Source: Adiantum capillus-veneris (taxonomy: Eukaryota; Streptophyta; Polypodiopsida; Polypodiales; Pteridaceae). From it: a stretch of 64,000 nucleotides of DNA. The first letter of the stretch is position 1. Each line of letters starts with the position of its first letter. The notes beneath the pieces are model-generated. The model searched no databases. It was not told where the DNA came from and saw only the letters and a program-made list of their open reading frames with translations. This document shows positions 47,985 to 59,117 of this stretch, one piece after another. The stretch is taken from NCBI GenBank assembly GCA_014529385.2, contig CM043971.1, positions 31,947,209-32,011,208 on the forward strand, in the 5' to 3' direction. A program made the translations under genes and the position numbers.

Positions 47985-49330
47985 AAGAGTAACATATGGC
48001 CCTAAGGCACCCTATGACCATAAGGCCATAGGGTGGTCTCACATCGTACTATAGGGTGACCAATGTCCCATCTGTCCATAGAGTGCCAATGTACAATCTC
48101 AAGGGTCATAGGGTTCCCTATGTTACTATTGAAGATCCTATGGCCGTAGGGCCATAGGATCTCCAAAACATATATATGGCACTATGGCCATAGGATCACA
48201 TGGTGCTCTATGTCCGATCTAGAGACCTTGTGGCCCAAGGGCCTTAGGGTGGCAATGTACAATCTCAAGGGCCATAGGGTTCCCTATGTTCCTTTTGGAG
48301 ATAGGGTGGCACTAGGGCCATAGAATCTCCAAAAGCAACATAAAGAACCTAGGGCCATAGGATCAAAGGGTGACCTATTGGAGACCTTGTTGCCCAAGGG
48401 CCATAGTGTGGGAATGTACAATCTCAAGGGCCATAGGGTTCCCTATGTTCCTTTTGGAGATCCTATGGTCCTCGAGCCATAGGATCTCCAAAATGAACAT
48501 ATGGCCCTACGGACATAGGATCACAGGGTTCCCTATGTTCCTTTTGGAGATCCTATGGTCCTCGGGCCATAGGATCTCCAAAAGGAACATAGGGCCCTAC
48601 GGACATAGGATCACAAGGTGCCCTATGTCCCATCAAGATACAGTGTGGCCCAAGGGCCATAGGATGGCAATGTACAATCTCAAGGGCCATATGGTTCCCT
48701 CTATGCTACTTCTGAAGATCCTATGGCCCTAGCGCCATAAAATCTCCAAAAGGAACATAAGGAACCTATGGCCATAGGATCAAAAGGTGCCCTATGTTCC
48801 ATCTTGAGACCTTGTGGCCCAAGGGCCATAGGGTGTATTTGTACAATCTCAAGGGCCATAACGTTCCATATGTTCTTTTTTTTGGAGATCCTATGGCCCT
48901 ATATCCATAGGATCACAGGGTGCCCTACGTCCCATCTAGAGACCTTGTGGCCCAAGGGCCATAGGGTGACAACCTACAATCTGAAAGGCCATAGGATTCC
49001 CTAGGTTCACAAGGTGCCCTACGTTCCATCTGAAGACCCTATGGCCCAAGTGCCATAGGGTGGCAATGTACAATCGCAAGGGCCATATGATTCCCTATGT
49101 TCCTTTTGGAGATCCTATGGCCCTAGAGCCCTAGGTGCATGGGGATGCCATGGTGCCCGTTAATATGCACCATGGTGTACCCTATGTACGTAGGCCACCC
49201 TCGGGCCCTTGGATGCCCTCTTTCCCATCTAAAGACCTTGTGGTCCAAGGGTCATAGAGTGACAATCTACAATCTCAAGGGCCATAGGATTCCCTATGTT
49301 CCCTAGGGTCACAAGGTGCCCTACTTTCCA
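47985..49330. repeat. Palindromic satellite array B, with 28-bp perfect hairpins
   Basis: The same core as array A, flanked by TCTCCAAAAGGAACATAGG on one side and its complement on the other, so whole units are palindromes. At 48531-48594 a 28-bp arm (48531-48558) is the exact reverse complement of 48567-48594 across an 8-nt loop. A second near-copy lies at ~48439-48500. Plus-strand frames here (ILWSSGHRIS-like) are artefacts of the repeat. Confidence 0.92.
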
Positions 49331-49339
49331 TCTGAAACA

Positions 49340-51890
49340 ATGAGGGCACCTTGTGGCCTTCGAGCCATAGGATCTCTATGTAGAGCATAGAGCAAAGAGC
49401 ATAGAGAGATTCTTACTACCATAGAGGGAACCCTATGGCCTTCAGGCCACAGGGTGTCAATATAGAGATAACAGAGATTCTTACTAGCATAGAGGGGACC
49501 CTAAGGCCTTCAGCCCACAAGGTCTCCTCAATATAGAGCATAGAGAGCTTCTTACTACCATAGAGGGAACCCTATGGCCTTCAAGCCAGAGGGTCTCAAT
49601 ATAGAGAAAACAGAGGTTCTAGCATAGAGGGGACCCTATGGCCTTCATCCCACAAGGTCTCATCAATATAGAGAAATAGTGTTTTTTACTGGCATATAGA
49701 GCACCCTATGGCCCTGGGTCCATAGGTTGCCAAAAAAACCCTCATGAGGGGTCTCTTTAAAACATACAAGGCACCTTGTGCTCTTAGGGTCATAAGATGT
49801 GTAGAGCATAGAGAGGTTCTTACTAGCATACATAGAACCCTATGGCCTGAACGCCATAGGGTCCCAATATAGAGCATAGATCGGTTCTTGCTAGCATAGA
49901 GAGACCAAATAGTGCTTTATACTTGGGAGCATAATGTGCCAAAACAATGAGGGTTTTTACAAAACTATGAGGACACCTTGTGGCCTTGGGGCCATAGGAT
50001 GTCAATATAGAGCATAGAGCATAGAGAGCTTCTTACTATCATAGAGGGAACCCTATGGACTTCAGGCCATAGGGTGTCAACATAGAGAAAACAAAGGTTC
50101 TTACTAGCATAGAGGGGACCCTATGGCCTTCAGCCCACAAGGTCTCCTCAATCGCATAGAGAGAATCCTATGGCCCTGGGTCCATGGGTTGCCAAAAAAC
50201 CCTCATGAAGGGTTTCTTCAAAACATATAGGATGTGTATAACATAGAGAGTTACTTACTAGCATAGGGGGGACCCTATGGCCTTTAGGCCATAGGGTGCC
50301 AATATAGAGCATAGATCGGTTCTTACTAACATAGAGAGACCAAATAGTGCTTTATACATAGGGCCATAGGATGTCAATATAGAGCATAGAGCATAGAGAG
50401 CTTCTTACTAGCATACAAGGAACCCTATGGCCTTCAAGCCACAGGGTGTCAACGTATAGAAAACAGAGATTCTCACTAGCATAGAGGGGAACCTATGGCC
50501 TTCAGCCCACAAAGTGTCCAGGATATAGAGCAAATAGTGTTTTTACTAGCATAGAGAGCACCCTATGGCCCTGGGTCCATAGATTGCCAAAAAACCATCA
50601 TGAAGGGTTTCTTCAAAACATAGAGGGCACCTTGTGCCCTTGGGGTCATAGTATGTGTAGAGCATAGAGAGGTTCTTACTAACATACATGGGACCCTATG
50701 GCCTGAATATAGAGAATATAGAGAATAGATCGGTTCTTACTAGCACAGAGCGGACCCTATGGTCTTCAGGCCAAAGGGTGCCAATATAGAACAAAGATCA
50801 GTTCTTACTAGCATAGAGAGACCAAATAGTGCTTTATACCTGGGGCCATAGGGTACGAAAACAATGAGGGTTGTTCAATGGCATAGAGAGCACCCTATGG
50901 CCCTGGGTCCATAGGTTGCCAAAAAACCCTCCTGAAGGGTTTCTTCAAAACATAGAGGGAAACTTGTGGCCTTGGGGTCATCGGATGTGTAGAGCATAGA
51001 GAGGTTCTTACTAGCATACAAGGGACCCTATGGCCTTCAAGCCATAGGGTGCCAATATAGAGCATAGATCGGTTCTTACTAGCAAAGATCGGACCCTATG
51101 GCCTTCAGGCCAAAGGGTGCCAATATAGATCATGGAGAGACTCTTACTAGAATATAGGGGACCATATGGCTTTTAAGTCACATGGTGCCAATATAGAGCA
51201 AATAGTGTTTTTACTAGCATAAAGAACATCATGACCTGGGGTATTGGTTGTCAAAAATCCATCATAGAAGGGTTCCTATGGCCTTCAGCCCACAAGGTCT
51301 TCTCAATATAGAGCGAATAGTATTTTTCATTGGCATACAGAGCACCCTTGGGGCCCTTGAGGCCAACCCTATGGCCTTCAGGCCTTAGGGAGCTAATATA
51401 GAGCATGGTGCTTTATATCGGCATAGAGAGCTATGGTCCTAGGGCCATAGCAAAACAATGAGGTGTTTTTAGAAACGATGAGGGCACCTTGTGATCTTGG
51501 GGCCATAGGAAGTCAATATAGATCATAGAGAATAGACGATAGAGCATAGAGCACAAAGAGATTCTTAGTAGCATAGAGGGAACCATATGACCTTCAGGCC
51601 ACAGGGTGCCATTATAGAGTAAACAGAGGTTCTTACTAGCATAGATGGGACCATATGGACTTCATGCCACAAGGTCTCCTCAATATAGAGCAAATAGTGG
51701 TTTTTACTTGCATGGAGAGCACCATATGGCCCTAGGGTCATAGGTTACCAGAAAACCCTCATGAAGTGTTTCTTTAAAACATTGTGGCCACCTTGTGGCC
51801 TTGGGGCCATAGGATGCCAATGTAGAGCATAGAGAGGTTCTTACTAGCATGCAGGGGACCCTATGGCCTTCAGGCCACAGATTGCCATAT
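49340..51890. repeat. Palindromic satellite array C (GAGCATAGAG variant)
   Basis: Units of the type ATAGAGCATAGAGAGGTTCTTACTAGCATAGAG (split across each unit) alternate with ACCCTATGGCCTTCAGGCC and ATAGGGTGCCAAT. The core here is the shorter palindrome CTATGGCCTTCAGGCCATAG. A larger period of several hundred bases, marked by CCAAATAGTGCTTTATAC (49905, 50340, 50822), is visible. Confidence 0.9.
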
Positions 51891-52142
51891 GGTGTTGGTG
51901 TAGAGGCTCTAAAGGGGTATTTAGGCCATTCAAGGGATACTTCTTTGAGGGTCCTCTAATGTCATAAGGGAACATGTGATCACACTACCATAGAGTGGCC
52001 TAGGTACACTTGTAGAACCATTTTGTTGGCACCCTTTGGACCTAGGACCACATGGTTTAACATAGAGGTGACTCTATGGCCCTAGGTCCATATGGATGTA
52101 ATAATATCCATCTTGTCTAAATATATGTCATTATTTTTACAG

Positions 52143-54865
52143 AAAATGTCTCAGAAGAGAAAGTCAAAGTTAGTTGATGCAACAGGCTCAACACCAAGTT
52201 CTTGGTATCTAGATTTTCACTTACCAAATGGTGGAAGTGATGAGAAAGTCCACTTGTTCTTTCAAGATAAAGAGCAATTTCCCTTCAAGGACTCTGGTAT
52301 TGTCAAGGAGATAAAGAAAGATTGTTCAAATCTTGAAATGTCTCCATGCCTTGGAGTAAAACTACTCAATGGTGACTCCTACTTGTTGGAGCCTGTGGCC
52401 TTTGCTCAAAAATTGGTGAAGGTTGATTATGAAGGAGTGACAATGACAAAAGCGGGGTGGGTGGAGCTTCAAGACGACACTCCAAGTGAGAACTTTATAG
52501 ACTTATATATTGAGGGCTTTAATAAATTCAATCAATATTTAGGTAAATTGAGCAGCACAAAGAATAATAAGAAGCGAAAGAATGAAGACACAGGTACAGC
52601 AAATCAATCTAAGACGCTCAAGGAGAGTCAGACTCCCTCACTTGGAGAAAATAGTGGAAATGTGGCCGAAGAAAATCTTTCAGTTATACCCTTACAGACT
52701 CAAGAAGCAGGAGATTCTAGTGGACTTGCAACCCTAACAGTTGGAACCCCCTCACTGGCAGTGGTTGTGGACTCAGCATCCTTAGCTGTGTTGGACTCTA
52801 TTATACAGCCCAAAGAAAAAGATCTTGATAAAGAAGTTGCCAAAACTTCTAAGAGTGGGCTAGATGGATACGTCGGAATTGACCACTATTTTAAATTTGG
52901 TGTACAATTTACCCAATTGATCCCAGTTGAGAAATTCAACCTTGCACCAGAAGGCTATAAATGCAGACCATTGTCAGATGTATATGTGAAATATCTCTTG
53001 AAGCAATTTGAAAGGCACTCTAGGCCAGTCTCCAATGCAGCAGACTTGATGCCGTATAACCCAATTACAAAAATGCCTTTACAAACAGCTGAAGTGCATG
53101 GAGACAAGCTATCGACATACCACTACTGGATTCTAGTTGGTCAGCATTCCATCATAGCGGCTAGAGCTTTTTTGCGTAACAACAGCACTAAGTATGCTTT
53201 GAGAAAAGAGTTCTACAAGTTTAGAACTGCAAGGATAGTGGTAGACGCTCCGAAAGAGGTTGTGTTCGAATTTCCAGAATGGAGAACATGGAGAGAATAA
53301 AAGCAATGAAACACTAGCCTTATGTGGAGGTCTTGAAGCATGGCCATAGTCAATGGCTTGCATATTCTAAACCAACAAAACCCAAGGCAAGTGTTCCTGT
53401 CGGTCATCCAAGTTGAGCAGGTTGGGATGTAAGTTCCACTTCCCTATGCTTGTTTTTGTTACAAATATGTCTTGAAATAAAGTTAATTTTCTTTTCTTTA
53501 TTTTGAAGGCCTTTGTAAATGTGGCGAACATCATGTTCAACCATAAATCATTTGCCAACAAAGAAGCACACATGGTCATGTACGATGATGAAATATATGA
53601 TCAGTGGATACACATCTTGGAGAAGCATCAGACATCAACCAAGCATAACAACCTTTAGATGCCTAGCTGGTTTAGAAGATAATGATGTCAAGCTACTACA
53701 ACAATAGCTGGCAGATGAGAAGATTTGCTTTGTGAAGAAACCACGTCAACAAGCGGGCATGCTCGACCTCACTGCACGTGCAACGGTCTTAAAGAAGACC
53801 AGGGTTTTTGAGCTTCAAATGTTGATGGCATTTAAAGAGATAGATCCATCATCAATAGCAGTTACTTCATGGGATAAATGTAAGTCTCATTATAACATTA
53901 CAGATGAGATTTACAAATCTCTCTTCACGAGTTGTACGCAATGGCTAAATCTCCTACTACAAAAAGGAAAGGAGAAAGAGTCAATTCCTGATATCACTAG
54001 GGGATATGTGCAGTGGATCATTGCACAAAAGAATGGCACTTCTAGTTTGCAATTCATTTTACCATGGACAATCAAGTGTGTTGGAAAGAATTTGGAAGGC
54101 ATTGAGTTTCTCTGTAGTGAGAATAGCTCTAAAATTTGTGTTGGTGTTTGCATCATAGACACAACACACAAAAGTCTTACATCTAGTGGTTGGAGTGCTG
54201 CCCAATTTGGTAAAGTAATTGATGGAGTATGTGGGGTAGCACATCAACCATCAGAGTTTTTAATTGCCGGCTTAGTCAAGTATCAGCATGCTGCTTCCCT
54301 AGAGAAGGCAATTTCTGAAAAAGCTAAATGGTATGAAATGCACGTTCTACCTTTGAGCTCCTTAATGGGATCAGAGACCATCCAAACATGTGCTCTTCGC
54401 GAAGTAGTTTTTGGGGTTTGGGCATTTTTCAGTCAAGGAGAGCAGTACACCAACTACTCTAGTGTTAAAGAGTCATTGTTGGAGCCAATGCATACTCTCT
54501 GCATCAATGACGACGAGTATGATGCTGTGACCACGGCCAAATCCTTTTTTGTACATCGTGCAATCAAATGCATCTGTCTCAAAGAGGATGATCAAGTGAT
54601 AGACATCTTCTCATTAGGCTATGGGACTAAAGAGGCACTACAACAACAGAGAAAGGTGATATCAGTTGCATGTAGTAGTGATCAAATGACGCAATTGGAA
54701 TCTCTTTGCCATTCCATAGTGGAAGAAGACCTTGATCTTAGAAGGTGGGTAGGTGTGGATAACACAAAGAAATTCAATGCCAAGGATTCAGAGGAAGAAG
54801 AAATTGAAGAACCATTGGATGCAAGTGTTGAGGCCATTCTAGAAAGTCTACAGGAAACAGGTTAA
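52143..54865 (+). pseudogene. Gene with ParB/sulfiredoxin-like domain, interrupted copy
   Basis: An acceptor TTTTTACAG precedes AAAATGTCTCAGAAG; the ATG is at 52146. The first exon codes ~380 residues with basic clusters (SQKRKSK, NKKRKNED). It ends in a segment resembling the ParB/Srx fold: CRPLSDVYVKYLLKQFERH, then STYHYWILVGQHSIIAARAF and TARIVVD, where GQHS-x3-A recalls the nucleotide-binding (D)GQHR/GxRR-x2-A motif. After a frameshift at ~53283 the frame continues (ERIKAMKH, PYVEVLKHGHSQWLAYSKP) with TAG at 53315 and TGA at 53414. An 80-bp phase-0 intron follows (GTAAGT at 53429, AG at 53508), then MYDDEIYDQWIHILEKHQ, a frameshift at ~53655, TAG at 53705, and a 377-codon open part of unknown function to 54865 with an acidic tail. 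Three stops and two shifts suggest a decaying copy, but codon structure is well preserved. Confidence 0.55.
53429..53508 (+). other. Predicted 80-bp phase-0 intron
   Basis: GGGAT|GTAAGTTCC ... CTTTATTTTGAAG|GCC, with a T-rich 3' half. Coding similarity of style continues in frame on both sides (PVGHPS-AGWD | AFVNVANIMFNHKSF). Confidence 0.65.
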
Positions 54866-55199
54866 GCTAGCCACCCATGATATTACATTATTGATATTTA
54901 GATTATTATTATTGTCATTTTATTTTATTTGTCCCATCTCAAATCTGCCCATGATGTTAAAAACATTGATGTTTGGCTCATTATTGTTCTCAATTTATTT
55001 TCTTTGAAAAAATGTGAACTTGTGAGTTTGAGTTTTTTCACAATAAATGAATTAGACTTAAGTGTATGATATTATATGGACATGTTTTGGTAAATAGAAT
55101 TCTACATTTATATATGGTCATAAGATATATATTATGTAATACTTTAAAGTTAATTGATCATATGAGGTTTGGGAAGAATACACTATGACTTGAGACATA
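54866..55199. other. 3' flank of the ParB-like gene
   Basis: AT-rich, likely 3' UTR, with no further coding frame. It leads into palindromic array D. Confidence 0.5.
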
Positions 55200-55800
55200 G
55201 AGTTCTTTGCAGACTTGAGGATCATAGAGTTCTTTGTAGACATGACACCCTATGGCCCTAGGGCCATAGAATCCCCCAAAAGAAAATGGGATACCCAACA
55301 ACCTTACAGATGTAGGGTGATTACACTGAGTCTCTATAAGGGCACATAAGCATCTGGGTTACTCTATAGCCTTAGGCCCATAGGGTGTCAACATAGAATC
55401 CCCCAAAATCATTTGGATACCCTACAATCTTACAGATATAGGGTGATTACATAGAGTCTTTAAAAGGGCACATAAGCATTTGGGCTAGTCTACAGCCTTA
55501 AGGCCATAGGGTGTCAACACAGCTATCCTACAATCTTATGTATATAGAGAGATTACATAAAGTCTCTAAACGGGCACATGCGTATTTGGGCTATTCTAGA
55601 AGGAAACATAAGTTATCCAAGAGCATTTGGGATACCCTAAGGCCTTAGGGCCATAGGGTGGTGACATAGAATCTCCACAGGGTCACTTAAATCACCCCAT
55701 GGATGCAAATCACCTAGCTCTTATGGACACATCTTATAAAACATCACATGACACCCTATGGCCTTTAGACCATAGGTTGGTTATTCTAGGTCACCTAAAG
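55200..55800. repeat. Palindromic satellite array D
   Basis: Sparser cores (ACCCTATGGCCCTAGGGCC at ~55248; TAGCCTTAGGCCCATAGGGT) spaced by GGGATACCC(A/T)ACAA and GATTACAT(A)GAGTCT phrases with a ~120-bp period. Confidence 0.85.
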
Positions 55801-56350
55801 ACTCTTTAAGTGTTTCAAGAACATTTTTCGTTGGCCTTATATCTTGTGTCCATATACATTAGGGACATATATTTCTTATCTTGTGATAAAGGTTTAATAT
55901 TCTATTGAGAATGAAATAAGCTAGAAAAAACTAAAAAGTATTTAGTCCTCAAAATTCCAAAATGAGAGTTTGAACAATTTATGTATGATCATTTTTTGTT
56001 GGGTGTAAGTTCTTCTATTGTGAATTGATGGTGTAAGAGTTTGAAATAATTATCTTTGCATTGCAACTAACTAGATTAAACATATATTCAACATTTGTTG
56101 TAAATGCCAATTATTTGCTTAGATAGTAAACATCGAGTATAAATGGTTATTGAAGCATTTGTCCTTTGGATTATGTGAAGATCTAGTTCTTTGATTGTAA
56201 GAAGATTTTATTCAAAGATATAAAGTGCGAGTATTTTGTTCCAAACTATGATTTTGTTTCTCTTCTAGATGATGCAGAGAATTGGAATTTATATCTTGAA
56301 TTTTTTTCAATAGAGAGAAGCTAGGACTAGTAGAATTTTTTAGCTTGTCA
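55801..56350. other. No gene seen; AT-rich
   Basis: No supported open frame on either strand and no palindromic cores. Confidence 0.5.
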
Positions 56351-56735
56351 TGTAGCAATTGGAACATTGTATCAAGGTTTATTGCAAAGAAATGATTGTA
56401 TAATGTATAACCATTGTTTAAGTTTGTAAATTGGAAGTAGAAGGCAATGATAGTTCCAAAACATGTGCAATGCCATAAGGAGAATCCAGCACAAATACTT
56501 TTGCCCCTCAAGAATGTAACAATCGGAACATTGTATCAAGGTTTATTGCAAAGAAATGATTGTATAATGTATAACCATTGTTTACGTTTGTAAATTGGAA
56601 GTAGAAGGCAATGCGAGTTCCAAAACATGTGCAATGTCATAAGGAGAATCTAGCACAAATACTTTTGCCCCTCAGGATTTGTAAATCAAAGTGCATGGTG
56701 AGCCGGACCTTCCATCCACCAACAGATCAATGCAT
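56351..56735 (+). pseudogene. Two tandem decayed copies of an FCP1-like gene segment
   Basis: A ~164-bp unit (GGAACATTG at 56361 and 56525) is repeated. Each copy contains GAAGTAGAAGGCAATG ... CCA(A/G)AACATGTGCAATG ... AGGAGAATC, matching the coding sequence at 59446-59500. The second copy extends to AAATCAAAGTGCATGGTGAG and the words matching 59535-59580. So a piece of the downstream FCP1-like gene was copied here and decayed. Confidence 0.75.
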
Positions 56736-56909
56736 TTGTGAATTAAAGTACTTGAAATTTTGATTTAAATGTTTGAATGTTATGATTATATTTGAAGGCA
56801 AAGACCCCTTCAAATGTGTGGTAAAGCAACAAATGTATGATGTATGATAATGATTCAATTTTGTATATCGTGTTGCATATGTATCGCATTTTTTAGCTTA
56901 CACATTTTG
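56736..56909. other. AT-rich spacer
   Basis: No recognisable feature. Confidence 0.4.
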
Positions 56910-58820
56910 CTAGCATAGAGGACACCCTATGGCCCTAGGACCATAGGATGCCATCATATCCCATGTACAATTTCTCTTTTACCACAGAGGACATCTTATG
57001 GATCTAGGGTCATAAGATGCCAACATAGTGCATAAATGGCTTCTTATAAGTATACACGTAAACACAGTGCATAGAGGGAATTTTACTAGCATAAACACCG
57101 CCCTATGGCCTTGGGACCTAGGGTGCCAACATAGAGCATAGAGGGCTTTTTATAGCACCTTGTTGCCCTTGGGATGCCATAGTGCCATAAAGTGGTTTTT
57201 GTATATATAGTAGAGAATTCTCACACACATGATACCTTGGTCATTATCTAGCCCTTGGACCATATGATAGTAGCATAGAGGACACCCTATAGCCCTAGGG
57301 CTTCCTTCTATCCCTAGGGCCATACACTGCCAACATATAGTATACATGGTTTCTTCATAGAGCAAACCTTTTAGTCCTACACTATAGAGTGGAAACCTAG
57401 ACCATATAATGTATCCTACTAGCATAGAAGGCACCCTATGACCCTGAGGCCAAAGAGTACCAATTTAGGGCATAAAGGGTCTCTTCCTAAGTTGAAGGGC
57501 ACCTTGTGGCCCTAGGGAGCACCCTATGGCCCCAGGGCCATAGGGTGTCAACATAGTCAAATGGGGTGTAAACTTAGAGCATAGAGGGTTTCTTACTATC
57601 ATGGAGGACACCCTGTGTCCTTGGTGCCATAGGGTGCAAACATATAGCATGGAGGGTTTCTTGCTAGCATCGAGAGCACCCTATGGCCTTGGGGCCATAT
57701 GATTCCAACAAAGAGCATAAACGATTTTTTGATAGCATAGAGGATAGCTTATTTCCCTGGGGCCATAAGATACAAAAATAAAAGAGTCTTAAGAAGGGAA
57801 CCTAGGCCACTAAATCACCATGGGGCCATAAGGTGGTCTTTGTGGGGAATGCTCCTAAAGGGTTCCTTGGCTATCCTATGGCCTTTGGGCCATAGGCTAT
57901 GGGCCATAGGCTACCAACATAGAGTTTAGATGGTTTCTTACTAACATAGAGCTCACCTTGTGGCCTACGGTCTTTAGATTCTAATATAGAGTTTCAATGG
58001 TTTTATACTAGGCATAAGGGGCACCCTATGTCCTTGGGGCCATAGAGTGTCAATGTAGAGCACATAAGTTTCCTTTCTAGCATAGAGGGCACCATGTGGC
58101 CTAGGAGCCATTTGATGCACCCTATGGCCCGAGGGCCGTAGGTTGCCAATGTAGACAAGGTTTCTTAGTAGCATTATAAAGGGTACCTTGTGGCCCTCAA
58201 ATCTCCATAGGGTGCCAACATAGAGCATAGAGGGGTTTTCTTACTAGCATAGAGGACATCCTATGGCCTTGGGGCCATAGGGTTTCAATATTGAGCATAG
58301 AGTATTTCTTACTAGCATAGAGGCTACCTTGTGGTCCTAGGTCCATAGGGTGCAAACATAGAGAATAGAGGATTTCTTACTATCATACAGGGTACCTTGT
58401 GGCCCTAGGTCCATAGGGTGCAAACATAGAGCATATAGGATTTGTTACTAGCACAGAGGGCACCCTTTGGCCCAAAGGCCATAGAGTGACAACATGTAGC
58501 ATAAAGGGTTTCTTACTAGCATAAGAGGAAGACCTTGTGGCCCTCGGGTCATAGGGTGCCAACATAAAGCATATATGGTTTCTTACTAGTGCTCATAGAG
58601 GGCATCTTGTGGCCCTATGACAACCCATGGCCTTAGGGACATAGGGTGACACATAAATAAAGTACCATATGGCTTTGAAGCCATATATCTATTTATATGT
58701 TGAGACCTCCGAACAATACTAACCCTATGGCCTTGAGGCCATAAACAGACATATTTTGGATTATCTTAAAGTCATAGAGATATCTACAAAGAGAAATGTA
58801 TGGCCTGAAGGCCATAAGAA
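56910..58820. repeat. Palindromic satellite array E
   Basis: Units 'ACATAGAGCATAGAGGGTTTCTTACTAGCATAGAG' (variable, split) alternate with ACCCTATGGCCC(T/C)AGGGCC-type cores, for example the core at ~57520-57545 and the core TGTATGGCCTGAAGGCCATA at ~58798. The end of this array (58620-58815) is duplicated at 62885-63075. Confidence 0.9.
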
Positions 58821-58825
58821 ACTTA

Positions 58826-59053
58826 GTCAAGGAAATCATCCAATGCAAGAAGATCATGGCAATAGAAAATGATACTTCTGCTCTAGAGCTTAAAGGCATA
58901 AATGTTTCTCCAAGTATACTTCTAGGCGCCACCATCATGGACAAAGAACTAATGTAGCTAGATAAAGATTAGGAATCTCTAGACAATAAGGAGCATAAAA
59001 ATAAATTCATTGTAGATGTGTTGTCAGTTAGTAAATTTTCTATTTGCGATTAG
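58826..59053 (+). pseudogene. Coding-like segment upstream of the FCP1-like gene
   Basis: Reads VKEIIQCKKIMAIENDTSA, then LELKGINVSPSILLGATIMD, two TAG stops (58955, 58970), and KEHKNKFIVDVLSVSKFSIC. It looks like a 5' exon or N-terminal part of the gene at 59118, from which it is separated by ~65 bp that could be a short intron. The function is unknown. Confidence 0.35.
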
Positions 59054-59117
59054 TTTTTTCTAAGAGTGTGACAAAAAAGAGTTATCAAAATGTAGATACT
59101 TTGGAATCTAAAATTAG

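Noticed and set aside
48370-49004. Plus-strand frames of 78-120 codons in array B
   Set aside because: Palindromic repeat units lack stops in this phase by composition. The peptides are repeats of the same phrase on both strands.
44250-52080. CRISPR-like array of palindromic repeats
   Set aside because: Units are near-contiguous and spacers are themselves repetitive. There are no cas genes and the DNA is plant nuclear.
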